A stretch of DNA of 64,000 bases from Myxococcaceae bacterium. GTDB lineage: Bacteria > Myxococcota > Myxococcia > Myxococcales > Myxococcaceae. Each line of letters opens with the position of its first letter. Position 1 is the stretch's first letter. A program made the position numbers and the translations under genes. The stretch lies in NCBI GenBank assembly GCA_019686135.1, contig JADGHL010000010.1, positions 1 through 64,000 on the forward strand, given 5' to 3'. Positions 46,330-54,451 of this stretch are shown here, piece after piece. The notes beneath the pieces were generated by a model, which ran no database searches, was not told the DNA's origin, and saw nothing but the letters and a program-made list of their open reading frames with translations.

Positions 46330-47427
46330 TCAGCCTGCCCACCAGGTCGGCGTGATTCCGGGCAGGAGCCGGTGGGTCCTTCGCCTCAGGGAACGCGCGA
46401 CGATCTGCTGCAGGTATCTGGCGCCGCTCAGCGGACCGGTCGCGAGCAGCGCCTTCTTGAGGACCTCCTCACGAAGACTTCCGACGGCTGTACCACGGAT
46501 GAGCTGATCCGGCGACAGAGCCTTCTGGACCGCGGCCGACTGCCAGGCGGGCGGCCGAAGTCTCCTCAGTACTTCCGCCGGCACCTCCGCCGCCATGACG
46601 TCCTTCGCCATCCGCAGAGCGAAATGCGCTGCCGTGCTCACGCCCGCGGCGTCGGCGGTCGTCACGAGGCGTTCCCAGCTCAGGTCCCGGACCGCCCGGA
46701 TCAACAACTTGAGATCGAGCAACCAGACCAGCCGTTGGCAGAGGTGATGTGCCGCGTGGACGGCGAGGTAGAGGAGCTCGTCCTCGGGCGCTGCGAACCT
46801 CATGGTCCGACCGTCGACGACGGTCTCCCCGGCGCTCTGGAGGAGCACGTCCGCTTCGAGGTGCACACCGAAGTCGGAGAGCGCCCGGAAATGCAACTCC
46901 ACCAGGCCGGCGCTGCCCGAGAACGTCACGTGGTGATGATGCTGGATCGAGAAGTGCCTCGTCGGTCCCGACATGGGCGCAAGCCCGAGTCTGGCGAGCC
47001 CTTCCTCGGCACGTTCGGTCTCCTCGGGACGAATGAGGAGATCGACGTCCGACGTCGGTCGGGAGAGCGGCTCCGGGTAGTACCGCGCCGCAAGTCCGTA
47101 GCCCTTGAGGATGAGTGGCCTGACTTCCCGTTGCTCCAGCGCGTCGAGGGCGCGATGCAGCAGTCGCTTCGTCCGCAACGAGATCGCAGCGAGCTGGTAC
47201 GCCGACTGCCGGAGTGATGCCTGGACCTGTTCGCAGCCGGATCTCGTCAGCGCATCGACCACGACTCCGGAGAGCCGATGCAAGTCGACCAGCGAAAGCA
47301 CCTCCGGATCACCCGCCAGGCGGGTGGCCAGGCTCCTGTCGATGTCCGGGAGGAACCGAAGCAGCGTGGCGAATCGGTCGACGGATGCCGTGCTCGCTGC
47401 GGTGGCTGAAGTGGGCTGCGTAGACAT
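46330..47427 (-). CDS. Uncharacterised nucleotidyltransferase family protein (PF14907-like)
   Basis: This 365-residue cytoplasmic protein carries the family block LILKGYGLAARYYPEPLSRPTSDVDLLIRPEE (about 103-134), with an intact Asp-x-Asp, followed by HHVTFSGSAGLVELHFRAL. These residues resemble the metal-binding site of nucleotidyltransferases. Family members recur in exopolysaccharide and peptide-modification clusters without known substrate. It is the first gene of the minus-strand block 33.0-47.4 kb, divergent from the DUF218 gene. The ATG at 47427 has only a weak ribosome-binding site. Confidence 0.82.
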   Translation of the reverse strand: MSTQPTSATAASTASVDRFATLLRFLPDIDRSLATRLAGDPEVLSLVDLHRLSGVVVDALTRSGCEQVQASLRQSAYQLAAISLRTKRLLHRALDALEQREVRPLILKGYGLAARYYPEPLSRPTSDVDLLIRPEETERAEEGLARLGLAPMSGPTRHFSIQHHHHVTFSGSAGLVELHFRALSDFGVHLEADVLLQSAGETVVDGRTMRFAAPEDELLYLAVHAAHHLCQRLVWLLDLKLLIRAVRDLSWERLVTTADAAGVSTAAHFALRMAKDVMAAEVPAEVLRRLRPPAWQSAAVQKALSPDQLIRGTAVGSLREEVLKKALLATGPLSGARYLQQIVARSLRRRTHRLLPGITPTWWAG

Positions 47428-47494
47428 CCGCGGAAGCACTCTAAGTCGACAGAGGCGGGATTGGGCTGCAGGCTTTCGTCCCCACGAACCGCCC

Positions 47495-48280
47495 GTGTTC
47501 TTCGTTTTTTCCAAGACGCTGGATCTGCTCGTCACGCCGCTCGCGTGGGCCATCCTGTTCTCGCTCGGCACGGCGGTCATAGCCCTGCGCTGGCCGCACG
47601 GACGGCGCTGGCTCGTTGCCCTTCCGCTGTTGTCCGCGCTCATTCTCCTCGTGTTCTCGCTCGCGCCCGTGGCCAACGCGCTCGAGCGGGCGGTAGAGGA
47701 CGACGCGCCGAACACGTTCCGGCCGTCCGAGACCTATGACGCGGTCATCCTCCTCGGCGGCATGGTCGAGCTCTATGTCACGGACCCGAAGGGTCCTCCT
47801 TCCTTCGCGGATGCCACAGAGCGGCTGCTCGCCACCTTCGACCTGCTCCGCCAGAACCGCGCCCGGTTCGTCATCATCACCGGCGGCGCTGCCGAAGGCG
47901 ACTCGCTCACCGAAGCCAGCGTGCTCGGCCGCCAGCTCATCGAGTGGGGCATCTCCCCGGACCGGATCGTCCTCGAAGAGCAGGCGCGCAACACGTACGA
48001 GAACGCGGTCTACTCGAAGCGCATCGTCGACGCGCACGGGTGGAAGAAGGTCCTGATCGTCACCTCCGCCTTCCACATGCGCCGGGCGAAGGAGTGCTTC
48101 AACGCGGTGGGCCTTCCGGTGGACACGTTCCCGGTGGACCGCCGCGTCTACGATTCGTCCCGCGCACCCCTCAACTTGCTCCCGCGCGCGTCCAACCTGA
48201 ACGAGAGCTCGGACGCTCTGCGGGAGCTCTTCGGTCGCGTGGTCTACCGCGTTCGGGGCTACGCGAAGCGCGATCCCTGA
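47495..48280 (+). CDS. YdcF/ElyC-like DUF218 membrane protein
   Basis: This 261-residue protein has two N-terminal transmembrane helices (about 8-30 and 40-58) and a DUF218 domain. The latter includes YDAVILLGGMVE, RFVIITGGAAEGDSLTEASVLGRQLIEWGI, EEQARNTYENAVYSKRI and VLIVTSAFHMRRAKECF. ElyC in E. coli affects undecaprenyl-linked envelope synthesis, so a link to carrier-lipid economy of this locus is plausible inference. GTG start. The 3' end overlaps the convergent epimerase gene by 22 nt. Confidence 0.85.
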   Translation: MFFVFSKTLDLLVTPLAWAILFSLGTAVIALRWPHGRRWLVALPLLSALILLVFSLAPVANALERAVEDDAPNTFRPSETYDAVILLGGMVELYVTDPKGPPSFADATERLLATFDLLRQNRARFVIITGGAAEGDSLTEASVLGRQLIEWGISPDRIVLEEQARNTYENAVYSKRIVDAHGWKKVLIVTSAFHMRRAKECFNAVGLPVDTFPVDRRVYDSSRAPLNLLPRASNLNESSDALRELFGRVVYRVRGYAKRDP

Positions 48281-49302
48281 TCGCCCGCGGTGCGCGCCTG
48301 CTCGACGTACCACGCCATGGTCCGATCCAGGCCTTCCGCGACGCCATAGACGGGCTGGTAGCCGAGGTGCTCCTTCGCACGCGAGATGTCCGCCTGCGAG
48401 TGCCGGATGTCCCCGGGGCGTTCGTTCTCGTACGCGGGCTCGAGCACGCCGATCACGGGATCGACCTCGGCCAGGCGATCGCGGATCATCCGGTACAGCT
48501 GCTTGAGCGTGGTCCGCTCGCCGCACGCGATGTTGTAGACGCGGTTCACGGCCGTGCTCTTCGGCGGCGCCATCGCCGCCAGCACGTTCGCCTGCACGAC
48601 GTTGTCCACGTAGCAGAAGTCCCGACTGGTCTCGCCGTCGCCGAAGATGGTGCACACTTCGTGGCGCAGCAGCGCGGCCACCCAGCGTGGAATCACCGCG
48701 GCGTACGCGCCTTCGGGATCCTGCCGCCTCCCGAAGACGTTGAAGTAGCGCAGCCCGATCGTCTCGAGCCTGTATGCGTCGGTGACGATCTGCGCGTACA
48801 GCTCGTCGGCCTGCTTCGACGCGGCGTACGGCGAGAGCGCTTTGCCGACCCGGTCCTCCACCTTCGGCAACGCGGGCTCGTCGCCGTACACCGAGGACGA
48901 CGACGCGTAGACGAACCGCTTCACGCCGGCGTCCTTCGCCGCGAGCAGAAGGTGCAGTGTCCCGGTGACGTTCACCTCATGGGTCGTCAGCGGATCCTTC
49001 AGCGACCTCGGTACGCTCCCGAGCGCCGCCTGGTGCAGGACGATGTCCACGCCCCGGCACGCCTCCCGGCAGGCGCCGAGCTCGCGCACGTCCGCTTCGA
49101 TGAAGGTGAACCGACTGTCGCCCGCGGCCGGCAGGTTGCGGCGGTGCCCGGTGGCGAAGTTGTCGAACCCGACCACCTCCTGGCCGTTCGCGAGCAGCCA
49201 CTCGACGAGGTTGGACCCGATGAACCCGGCGGCGCCGGTAACCAGCCATCGTCGCGGCCGCGCACGCAGCTCGGCGGTCACTGCTTCGAAGCGGTCGCTC
49301 AT
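48259..49302 (-). CDS. NAD-dependent UDP-HexNAc C4-epimerase (WbpP/Gne type)
   Basis: This 347-residue extended SDR has the NAD motif GAAGFIGS (23-30), the catalytic region SSSSVYG (134-140) and Y159-x3-K163. RYFNVFGRRQDPEGAYAAVIPRW and DFCYVDNVVQANVLA are typical of UDP-GlcNAc/UDP-GlcNAcA 4-epimerases. Its start overlaps the end of the UDP-HexNAc dehydrogenase gene by 1 nt. The pair would make UDP-HexNAcA sugars (GlcNAcA/GalNAcA) for the polymer. Confidence 0.92.
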   Translation of the reverse strand: MSDRFEAVTAELRARPRRWLVTGAAGFIGSNLVEWLLANGQEVVGFDNFATGHRRNLPAAGDSRFTFIEADVRELGACREACRGVDIVLHQAALGSVPRSLKDPLTTHEVNVTGTLHLLLAAKDAGVKRFVYASSSSVYGDEPALPKVEDRVGKALSPYAASKQADELYAQIVTDAYRLETIGLRYFNVFGRRQDPEGAYAAVIPRWVAALLRHEVCTIFGDGETSRDFCYVDNVVQANVLAAMAPPKSTAVNRVYNIACGERTTLKQLYRMIRDRLAEVDPVIGVLEPAYENERPGDIRHSQADISRAKEHLGYQPVYGVAEGLDRTMAWYVEQARTAGDQGSRFA

Positions 49303-50588
49303 CACAGGCTCCAGTAGCGGATGCCCCGCTCGGTGGGTTCGGGCGCCACGGCGCTCTTCACGTCCACGAAGACGCCCCCGTCCTGGATCATCGAGAACAG
49401 CTTCTCCCGCCCGAGCGCGAGGTACGCCCGGTGGTTCACCGCGAACACCAGCGCGTCCAGCCCGCGGAACTCGGTGAGATCGTCCAGCCCGAAGCCGTAC
49501 TCCGCCTTCGCCTGCTCGCTGCTCGCGTACGGGTCGTGCACCAGCGCGTGGATCCCGAAATCCTTCAGCTCGCGCACGATGTCCGGCACCTTGGAGTTCC
49601 TCAGGTCGCTGACGTTCTCCTTGAACGTCAGCCCGAGGATCCCGACCCGCGCCCCCTTCACGGTTCGACCGCTGTGGATGAGCAGCTTCACGGTTTTCTG
49701 CCCGATGTACGGGCCCATGCTGTTGTTGATGCGCCGCCCGGCGAGGATCACCTCGGGCTGATACCCAAGCTCCTCGGCCTTGGTGGTCAGGTAGTACGGA
49801 TCGACCCCGATGCAGTGACCACCGACGAGCCCGGGCGAGAAGGGCAGGAAGTTCCATTTGGTCCGTGCCGCCGCCAGCACGTCCGCGGTCCGGATGTTCA
49901 TCCGGTCGAAGATCAGCGACAGCTCGTTCATCAAGGCGATGTTCAGATCGCGCTGCGTGTTCTCGATCACCTTCGCGGCCTCGGCGACCTTGATGCTGGT
50001 GGCCCGGTACACGCCGCCCTGGACGATCGCCCCGTAGACCGCCGCCACCCGCTCCAGCGTGTCCGCGTCCTCGCCGGAGACGACCTTGGTGATGCGCTCG
50101 AGCGTGTGCTCCTTGTCGCCCGGGTTGATCCGCTCGGGCGAGTACCCGAGCTTGAAGTCCACGCCCTGCTTCAGGCCGCTCACCTCCGCGAGCAGCGGTC
50201 CGCAGATCTCCTCGGTCACGCCGGGGTAGACGGTGGACTCGTAGACGATCACCGGCGACAGCTCGCGCCGGAGCACCTGGCCGACGGTCCGCGTGGCGGC
50301 GAGCACGGGCCGGAGATCGGGGCACCGGTTCTGGTCCACCGGCGTGGGCACGGCGACCACGAAAAAGGTGCTATCCCTCAGCGCGTTCGGATCGCTGGTC
50401 ACCTCGAGGCCGGCGGAGCGGATCTCCTCCTCGCTGACTTCGCCGTTCCGATCGATTCCGCGCCGCAGCTCCTCCACCTTCTCTTCGTTGGTGTCGAAGC
50501 CGATCGTCCCGGGGAACCTCCGCGCAAACGCCAGCGCCACCGGGAGGCCGACGTAGCCCAGCCCGATCACCGCAATCCGCTCGCTCAT
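49302..50588 (-). CDS. UDP-N-acetyl-hexosamine 6-dehydrogenase (WbpA/WbpO/TviB type)
   Basis: This 428-residue enzyme oxidises C6 of a UDP-HexNAc to the uronic acid in two NAD-dependent steps. It has an N-terminal Rossmann motif (IAVIGLGYVGLPVALAFA), EDTP-like ENTQRDLNIALMNELS, the catalytic Cys259 in GGHCIGVDPYYL, and the C-terminal UDPGDH_C domain (GLTFKENVSDLRNSKV). AGGAGG precedes the ATG at 50588, the best ribosome-binding site of the locus. Sequence pattern favours the WbpA/TviB branch over UDP-glucose dehydrogenase. Confidence 0.93.
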   Translation of the reverse strand: MSERIAVIGLGYVGLPVALAFARRFPGTIGFDTNEEKVEELRRGIDRNGEVSEEEIRSAGLEVTSDPNALRDSTFFVVAVPTPVDQNRCPDLRPVLAATRTVGQVLRRELSPVIVYESTVYPGVTEEICGPLLAEVSGLKQGVDFKLGYSPERINPGDKEHTLERITKVVSGEDADTLERVAAVYGAIVQGGVYRATSIKVAEAAKVIENTQRDLNIALMNELSLIFDRMNIRTADVLAAARTKWNFLPFSPGLVGGHCIGVDPYYLTTKAEELGYQPEVILAGRRINNSMGPYIGQKTVKLLIHSGRTVKGARVGILGLTFKENVSDLRNSKVPDIVRELKDFGIHALVHDPYASSEQAKAEYGFGLDDLTEFRGLDALVFAVNHRAYLALGREKLFSMIQDGGVFVDVKSAVAPEPTERGIRYWSL

Positions 50589-50798
50589 CCTCCGCCTCCT
50601 CTCGCCACCGCCGGCCGCGCCCGCACAGAGGCGATCCCTGTCGTCCTCAGCTAGGGATGGCGCGCCCGCCCAGCAACGGTCACCCGCCTCGGAGGCGCTC
50701 GCGGACGCCCGCTCCCCCGGTGGGGATCTGTCCGCCGGTCGCGACCCTCAGCGCGCTCGTCAACACCAGGCCCCCTGCAGGATCGCGGAGTGTCGACC
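50589..50798. other. Divergent intergenic region between UDP-HexNAc dehydrogenase and TonB-like gene
   Basis: This 210-bp stretch separates divergent genes and must hold promoters for both, but it is too GC-rich to point to convincing -35/-10 pairs by eye. The AGGAGG of the dehydrogenase is next to its ATG. Confidence 0.4.
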
Positions 50799-53700
50799 GT
50801 GGCAAGCTGCCCGGGCATGTCGCGCGGGCAGTCGAATCTGGCGTTGTCGCTGGCGCTCTCGCTGGGCGTCCACGTCGTCGCGCCGGTTATCGCTCTCGCC
50901 TTCGCCGCGCTCGTCCCTTCTTCGCCGGAGCGCAACGACGACCGGCCGCCCCGCAGGCCAACGGTGCGGACGGATCCGCCGCGCGAGCTGGGCGGCGGGA
51001 TGGCGGCACACAGCTCGCGCGCGGAGGGGATTCCGGGCGCTCGGGCTTCGTCGACGTTCGAGGTGCGGCTGATCCGGCTTCCGGCTGGAGGTTGCGGTCT
51101 GAAGGATCCGGCGGACTGCGGCGGCGCTGCACCGCGCTCGGGGGATGGTTCCGTCCGGACCGTGAAGGCGGTTGCTCAGTCTAATTCCGGTGGGGGCGGG
51201 AACGAGACGGCGGCCACCGCGCCAGCGCCGGGGACCAGCCATCAGCGGCAGCAGGCCCGGGCTCGGAGCGACGAGGTTCATGGTGGGCGCCCGAGGGAGG
51301 CGACGCCGCTGAATCCCCCTGAGGCCGCGCGGCAGAGGCAGGTGACGTCCCGCCGGAAGCCGGCAATCCCGGCAGACTCGACGGCGCAGTTGTGGCTAAA
51401 GAGCGCGAAGGATGGCGATCACCTCATCGCGCCGAAGATCGAGCGCGCGGAGCACAACGACCGCTTCCGCGCGCCGGATGTCGCACACGTGGAGGACAGC
51501 GGCCGATTGAGCGCCCCTCAGATTGCTGGCGCTGAGAAAGGTGACCGACTCAAGTCACCCACCGCCACTCACGCCGAGCAAAGCGATCGTGTCGTGGTGC
51601 TTGAACTTGCTCGCATTAAGGACGGCCACAGCCTCAACGCTCGCGACTTCACTGGCGCTGAACGCGGAGATCGCGACGTCGCGCTCGAAGCCGCTCGCAC
51701 GAAGAACGGCCTTCTCAACGCGCCCAAACCCGATCGAACCGAACGTGGCGACCATTTCACCGCGGTACAGTCCGCTCACACCGAGGCCGGCGATCGCTTC
51801 AGCGCGTTCGACGCCGCTCACGGTGAGCACGGCGCTCGCGTCGCACTCGACCTTGCTCGCGCGGAGGACGGCAACCGCCTGACTGCGCCCAATATCGATC
51901 GAACCGATCGCAGCGACCGTTTCACAGCGCCCCAAGGCGCTCACACTGAGACCGGTGATCGCTTCGCCGCGCCCCCGGTCGCTGACGCCAACGATCATCG
52001 CGTCATCGCGTTCGAGTTGACTCGCTCGAAGGACGGCGCCCACCATGCCGCACCCGACGTCGAGCGAACCGAACGTGACCGCCCCAGCGCGTCCCAGACC
52101 GCTCACAGCGACGCCGGTGATCGCTTCACCCCGCTCACTGTCGGCCTCACCGACCACGGTGGTCGTCTCATCACGCTCGACCTTGCTCCCTCGAAGGACG
52201 GCGACCACTTTGACACGCCCCACATCGAGCGAACCGAACGTGACCGCCGCAGCGCACCCCAGACCGCTCACAGCGACGCCGGTGATCGCTTCACCCCGCC
52301 CACTGTCGGCCTCACCGACCACGGTGATCGTCTTATCACGCTCGACCTTGCTCCCTCGAAGGACGGCGACCACTTTGACACGCCCCACATCGAGCGAACC
52401 GAACGTGACCGCCGCAGCGCACCCCAGACCGCTCAAAGCGAGGCCGGTGATCGCTTCACCGCGCCGACCATCGACCGCCCAGACGGCGCAGTTTCCACCG
52501 CATCCCCTATCGCTCACGCGGAGACCGCCGGTCAGTTCAACAAACTCACGACGGCTGTACGGGAGCACGGCGACGAGCCCCTTCCGCCGGACGTGTCCCG
52601 TGCACACAGCCGCGATCGCTTCGTCGCGCCCGATGCCGCTCACGTAGAGCACGGCGACCGCTTCCTTGCGCCTGATGTCGCTCGCGTTGAACACCGCGAC
52701 GGCGTCGCCGCACCCGATGCTACCCGCGCGGAGCGAGGCGACCGCCTCACCGCGCCCGAAGCCGCTCGCGTAGAGCACGGCGACCGCTCCGTCGCGCCTG
52801 ATGTCCCTCGCGTTGAACGCCGCGACGGCGTCGCCGCACCCGATGCTACCCGCGCGGAACGAGGCGACCGCTTCACCGCGCCCGAAGCCGCTCGCCTAGA
52901 GCACGGCGACCGCTCCGTCGCGCCGGATGTTGCTCGCGTTGAACACCGCGACGGCGTCGCCGCACCCGATGCTACCCGCGCGGAACGAGGCGACCGCCTC
53001 GTCACACCCGATACCGTTCGCGCCGAACGCGGCGAGCGCTTCAGCGCAACCAATGCCGCTCGCGTAGAGCACGGCGACCGCTCCGTCGCGCCTGATGTCG
53101 CTCGCGTTGAGCACCGCGACGGCGTCGCCGCACCCGATGCTACCCGCGCGGAACGAGGCGACCGCCTCGTCGCACCCGATGTCGATCGCGCTGAACGAGG
53201 CGACCGCTTCAGCGCAACCAATGCCGCTCGCGTAGAGCACGGCGACCGCTCCGTCGTGCCTGATGTCGCTCGCGTTGAACACCGCGACGGCGTCGCCGCA
53301 CCCGATGCTACCCGCGCGGAACGAGGCGACCGCCTCGTCACACCCGATGTCGATCGCGCTGAACGCGGCGACCGCTTCAGCGCAACCAATGCCGCTCGCG
53401 TAGAGCACGGCGACCGCTCCGTCGCGCCTGATGTCGCTCGCGTTGAACACCGCGACGGCGTCGCCGCACCCGATGCTACCCGCGCGGAACGAGGCGACCG
53501 CCTCGTCGCACCCGATACCGTTCGCGCGGAACACAGCGACCACTTCGTCGCACCCGATGTCCTTCGCGCAGAGCGCGGCAACCGCTTCGCCGCGCCCGAT
53601 GTTTCCCGCGCTGAACTCGGTGACCGCTTCCTCGCGCCGCAGGTCGATCCCACACAGGATGGTGATCGCTTCATCCCGCCCGACGCCGCTCGCACGTCGG

Positions 53701-54401
53701 GATCCGAACGCTCCCCCTCGTCGCAGATCGCTCGCGCCAACCAACCTTTCACCGAGGAACTCCGTCGGGTCGCGCCGCAGTTCGAGCGGGCGCACTCACC
53801 GTGGGAGGATGCACTCGGTGGGCGGGTCCGCGAGGCGTCTCGCGTGCAGCCGCCCGGGCCCGAGGCGCCCGCTTCCGCCTCGGTGAACGCTGCTGCCATC
53901 GCATCGCCCGGATCGTCCAACGCCGCGAGTCACCCGCTCGCCGGCACGCCGGGACAGGCTTCCGGCGCGGGCGCACCCGCTCCAGTCGCGGGCCTGACGA
54001 CGAGTACGCCGGAAGGAATCAGCGGCCGTGCTGCGCAGGGTCCTCCGGACGCCGCCCGGACTCCGCCAGCCGCCCCCATCCCGCGGGGAGGCGGGGCCGG
54101 CGTCATCCCCGGCGCCGGGGAGCTCGGGCGGGGAGATCCCACCGAAGCCCTGGTGATCGAGCGGATCACCCACGTGGTCTCGCTCTTCGTCGGTGAGGAG
54201 AAGATCCGGGCACAGGGGAAGCGCCACGCGCTGATCCGCCTGCACATCGACGCGCGCGGTTACGTCCAGGGCTACGAGCTGCGCGAGTCCTCGCAGGTGC
54301 GCGAGTTCGACGAGGCCATCGAACCCATCCTCCACCTCGCCGAGCCGTTCCCGGTCAGCGAGCGCACCTACGAATTCACCCTTCCCTTCGCCGTCCGCTG
54401 A
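50799..54401 (+). CDS. Giant TonB-like protein with central 14-residue repeat array
   Basis: This protein is about 1,200 residues, five times a usual TonB. A transmembrane anchor lies near the N-terminus (NLALSLALSLGVHVVAPVIALAFAAL), as in TonB. A Pro/Arg/Ser segment follows to about residue 200. Then come about 54 tandem units of 14 residues (about 51400-53690) with consensus [AV]-E-[RH]-G-D-R-x-x-A-P-[DE]-x-x-R, and a Pro/Ala/Gly linker. The C-terminal domain of about 85 residues (VIERITHVVSLFVGEEKI, RLHIDARGYVQGYEL, YEFTLPFAVR) matches a TonB/TonB-like C-terminus. The repeats replace the usual Pro-rich periplasmic spacer. Start codons: GTG 50799 (GGAG at 8 nt), GTG 50790 or ATG 50817. Confidence 0.82.
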   Translation: MASCPGMSRGQSNLALSLALSLGVHVVAPVIALAFAALVPSSPERNDDRPPRRPTVRTDPPRELGGGMAAHSSRAEGIPGARASSTFEVRLIRLPAGGCGLKDPADCGGAAPRSGDGSVRTVKAVAQSNSGGGGNETAATAPAPGTSHQRQQARARSDEVHGGRPREATPLNPPEAARQRQVTSRRKPAIPADSTAQLWLKSAKDGDHLIAPKIERAEHNDRFRAPDVAHVEDSGRLSAPQIAGAEKGDRLKSPTATHAEQSDRVVVLELARIKDGHSLNARDFTGAERGDRDVALEAARTKNGLLNAPKPDRTERGDHFTAVQSAHTEAGDRFSAFDAAHGEHGARVALDLARAEDGNRLTAPNIDRTDRSDRFTAPQGAHTETGDRFAAPPVADANDHRVIAFELTRSKDGAHHAAPDVERTERDRPSASQTAHSDAGDRFTPLTVGLTDHGGRLITLDLAPSKDGDHFDTPHIERTERDRRSAPQTAHSDAGDRFTPPTVGLTDHGDRLITLDLAPSKDGDHFDTPHIERTERDRRSAPQTAQSEAGDRFTAPTIDRPDGAVSTASPIAHAETAGQFNKLTTAVREHGDEPLPPDVSRAHSRDRFVAPDAAHVEHGDRFLAPDVARVEHRDGVAAPDATRAERGDRLTAPEAARVEHGDRSVAPDVPRVERRDGVAAPDATRAERGDRFTAPEAARLEHGDRSVAPDVARVEHRDGVAAPDATRAERGDRLVTPDTVRAERGERFSATNAARVEHGDRSVAPDVARVEHRDGVAAPDATRAERGDRLVAPDVDRAERGDRFSATNAARVEHGDRSVVPDVARVEHRDGVAAPDATRAERGDRLVTPDVDRAERGDRFSATNAARVEHGDRSVAPDVARVEHRDGVAAPDATRAERGDRLVAPDTVRAEHSDHFVAPDVLRAERGNRFAAPDVSRAELGDRFLAPQVDPTQDGDRFIPPDAARTSGSERSPSSQIARANQPFTEELRRVAPQFERAHSPWEDALGGRVREASRVQPPGPEAPASASVNAAAIASPGSSNAASHPLAGTPGQASGAGAPAPVAGLTTSTPEGISGRAAQGPPDAARTPPAAPIPRGGGAGVIPGAGELGRGDPTEALVIERITHVVSLFVGEEKIRAQGKRHALIRLHIDARGYVQGYELRESSQVREFDEAIEPILHLAEPFPVSERTYEFTLPFAVR
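52062..52460 (+). repeat. 165-bp tandem repeat inside the TonB-like gene
   Basis: The segment starting GAGCGAACCGAACGTGACCG recurs at 52062, 52227 and 52392, exactly 165 bp apart, giving about 2.4 near-identical copies. Each copy encodes 55 residues (four units, one a residue short). It is separate from the 126/168-bp array downstream and probably arose by recent local duplication. Confidence 0.85.
52640..53560 (+). repeat. 42-bp unit array with 126- and 168-bp higher-order periods
   Basis: Units of 42 bp encode 14 residues. The marker GATGCTACCCGCGCGGA recurs at 52716, 52842, 52968, 53136, 53304 and 53472. Spacings are 126, 126, 168, 168 and 168 bp, which is three units then four. The longer period arises by one extra unit (containing RFSATNAAR). 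Copies are nearly identical at DNA level. Confidence 0.9.
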
Positions 54402-54425
54402 CCGTCACGAGACGACCGTCCGAAC

Positions 54426-54445
54426 CGGCAGAGCTCCGCCTGCCG
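54426..54445 (+). terminator. Possible hairpin between convergent genes
   Basis: CGGCAG and CTGCCG form a 6-bp stem with an 8-nt loop in the 50-bp gap between the TonB-like gene and the convergent toroid-like protein gene, followed by AACTTCT. It may end transcription from the left. It is short and lacks a T-tract. Confidence 0.3.
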
Positions 54446-54451
54446 AACTTC

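Noticed and set aside
52640-53560. CRISPR array suggested by regular spacing
   Set aside because: There are no unique spacers. The repeats are contiguous 42-bp coding units in one long frame, and no cas genes are nearby.
52640-53920. Long open frames on the minus strand (426, 299 and 407 residues) across the TonB-like repeat array
   Set aside because: The 42-bp unit has no stop in several frames, so any repeat number gives long antisense frames. They lack starts with ribosome-binding sites and recognisable domains, while the plus frame has an anchor and a TonB-type end.
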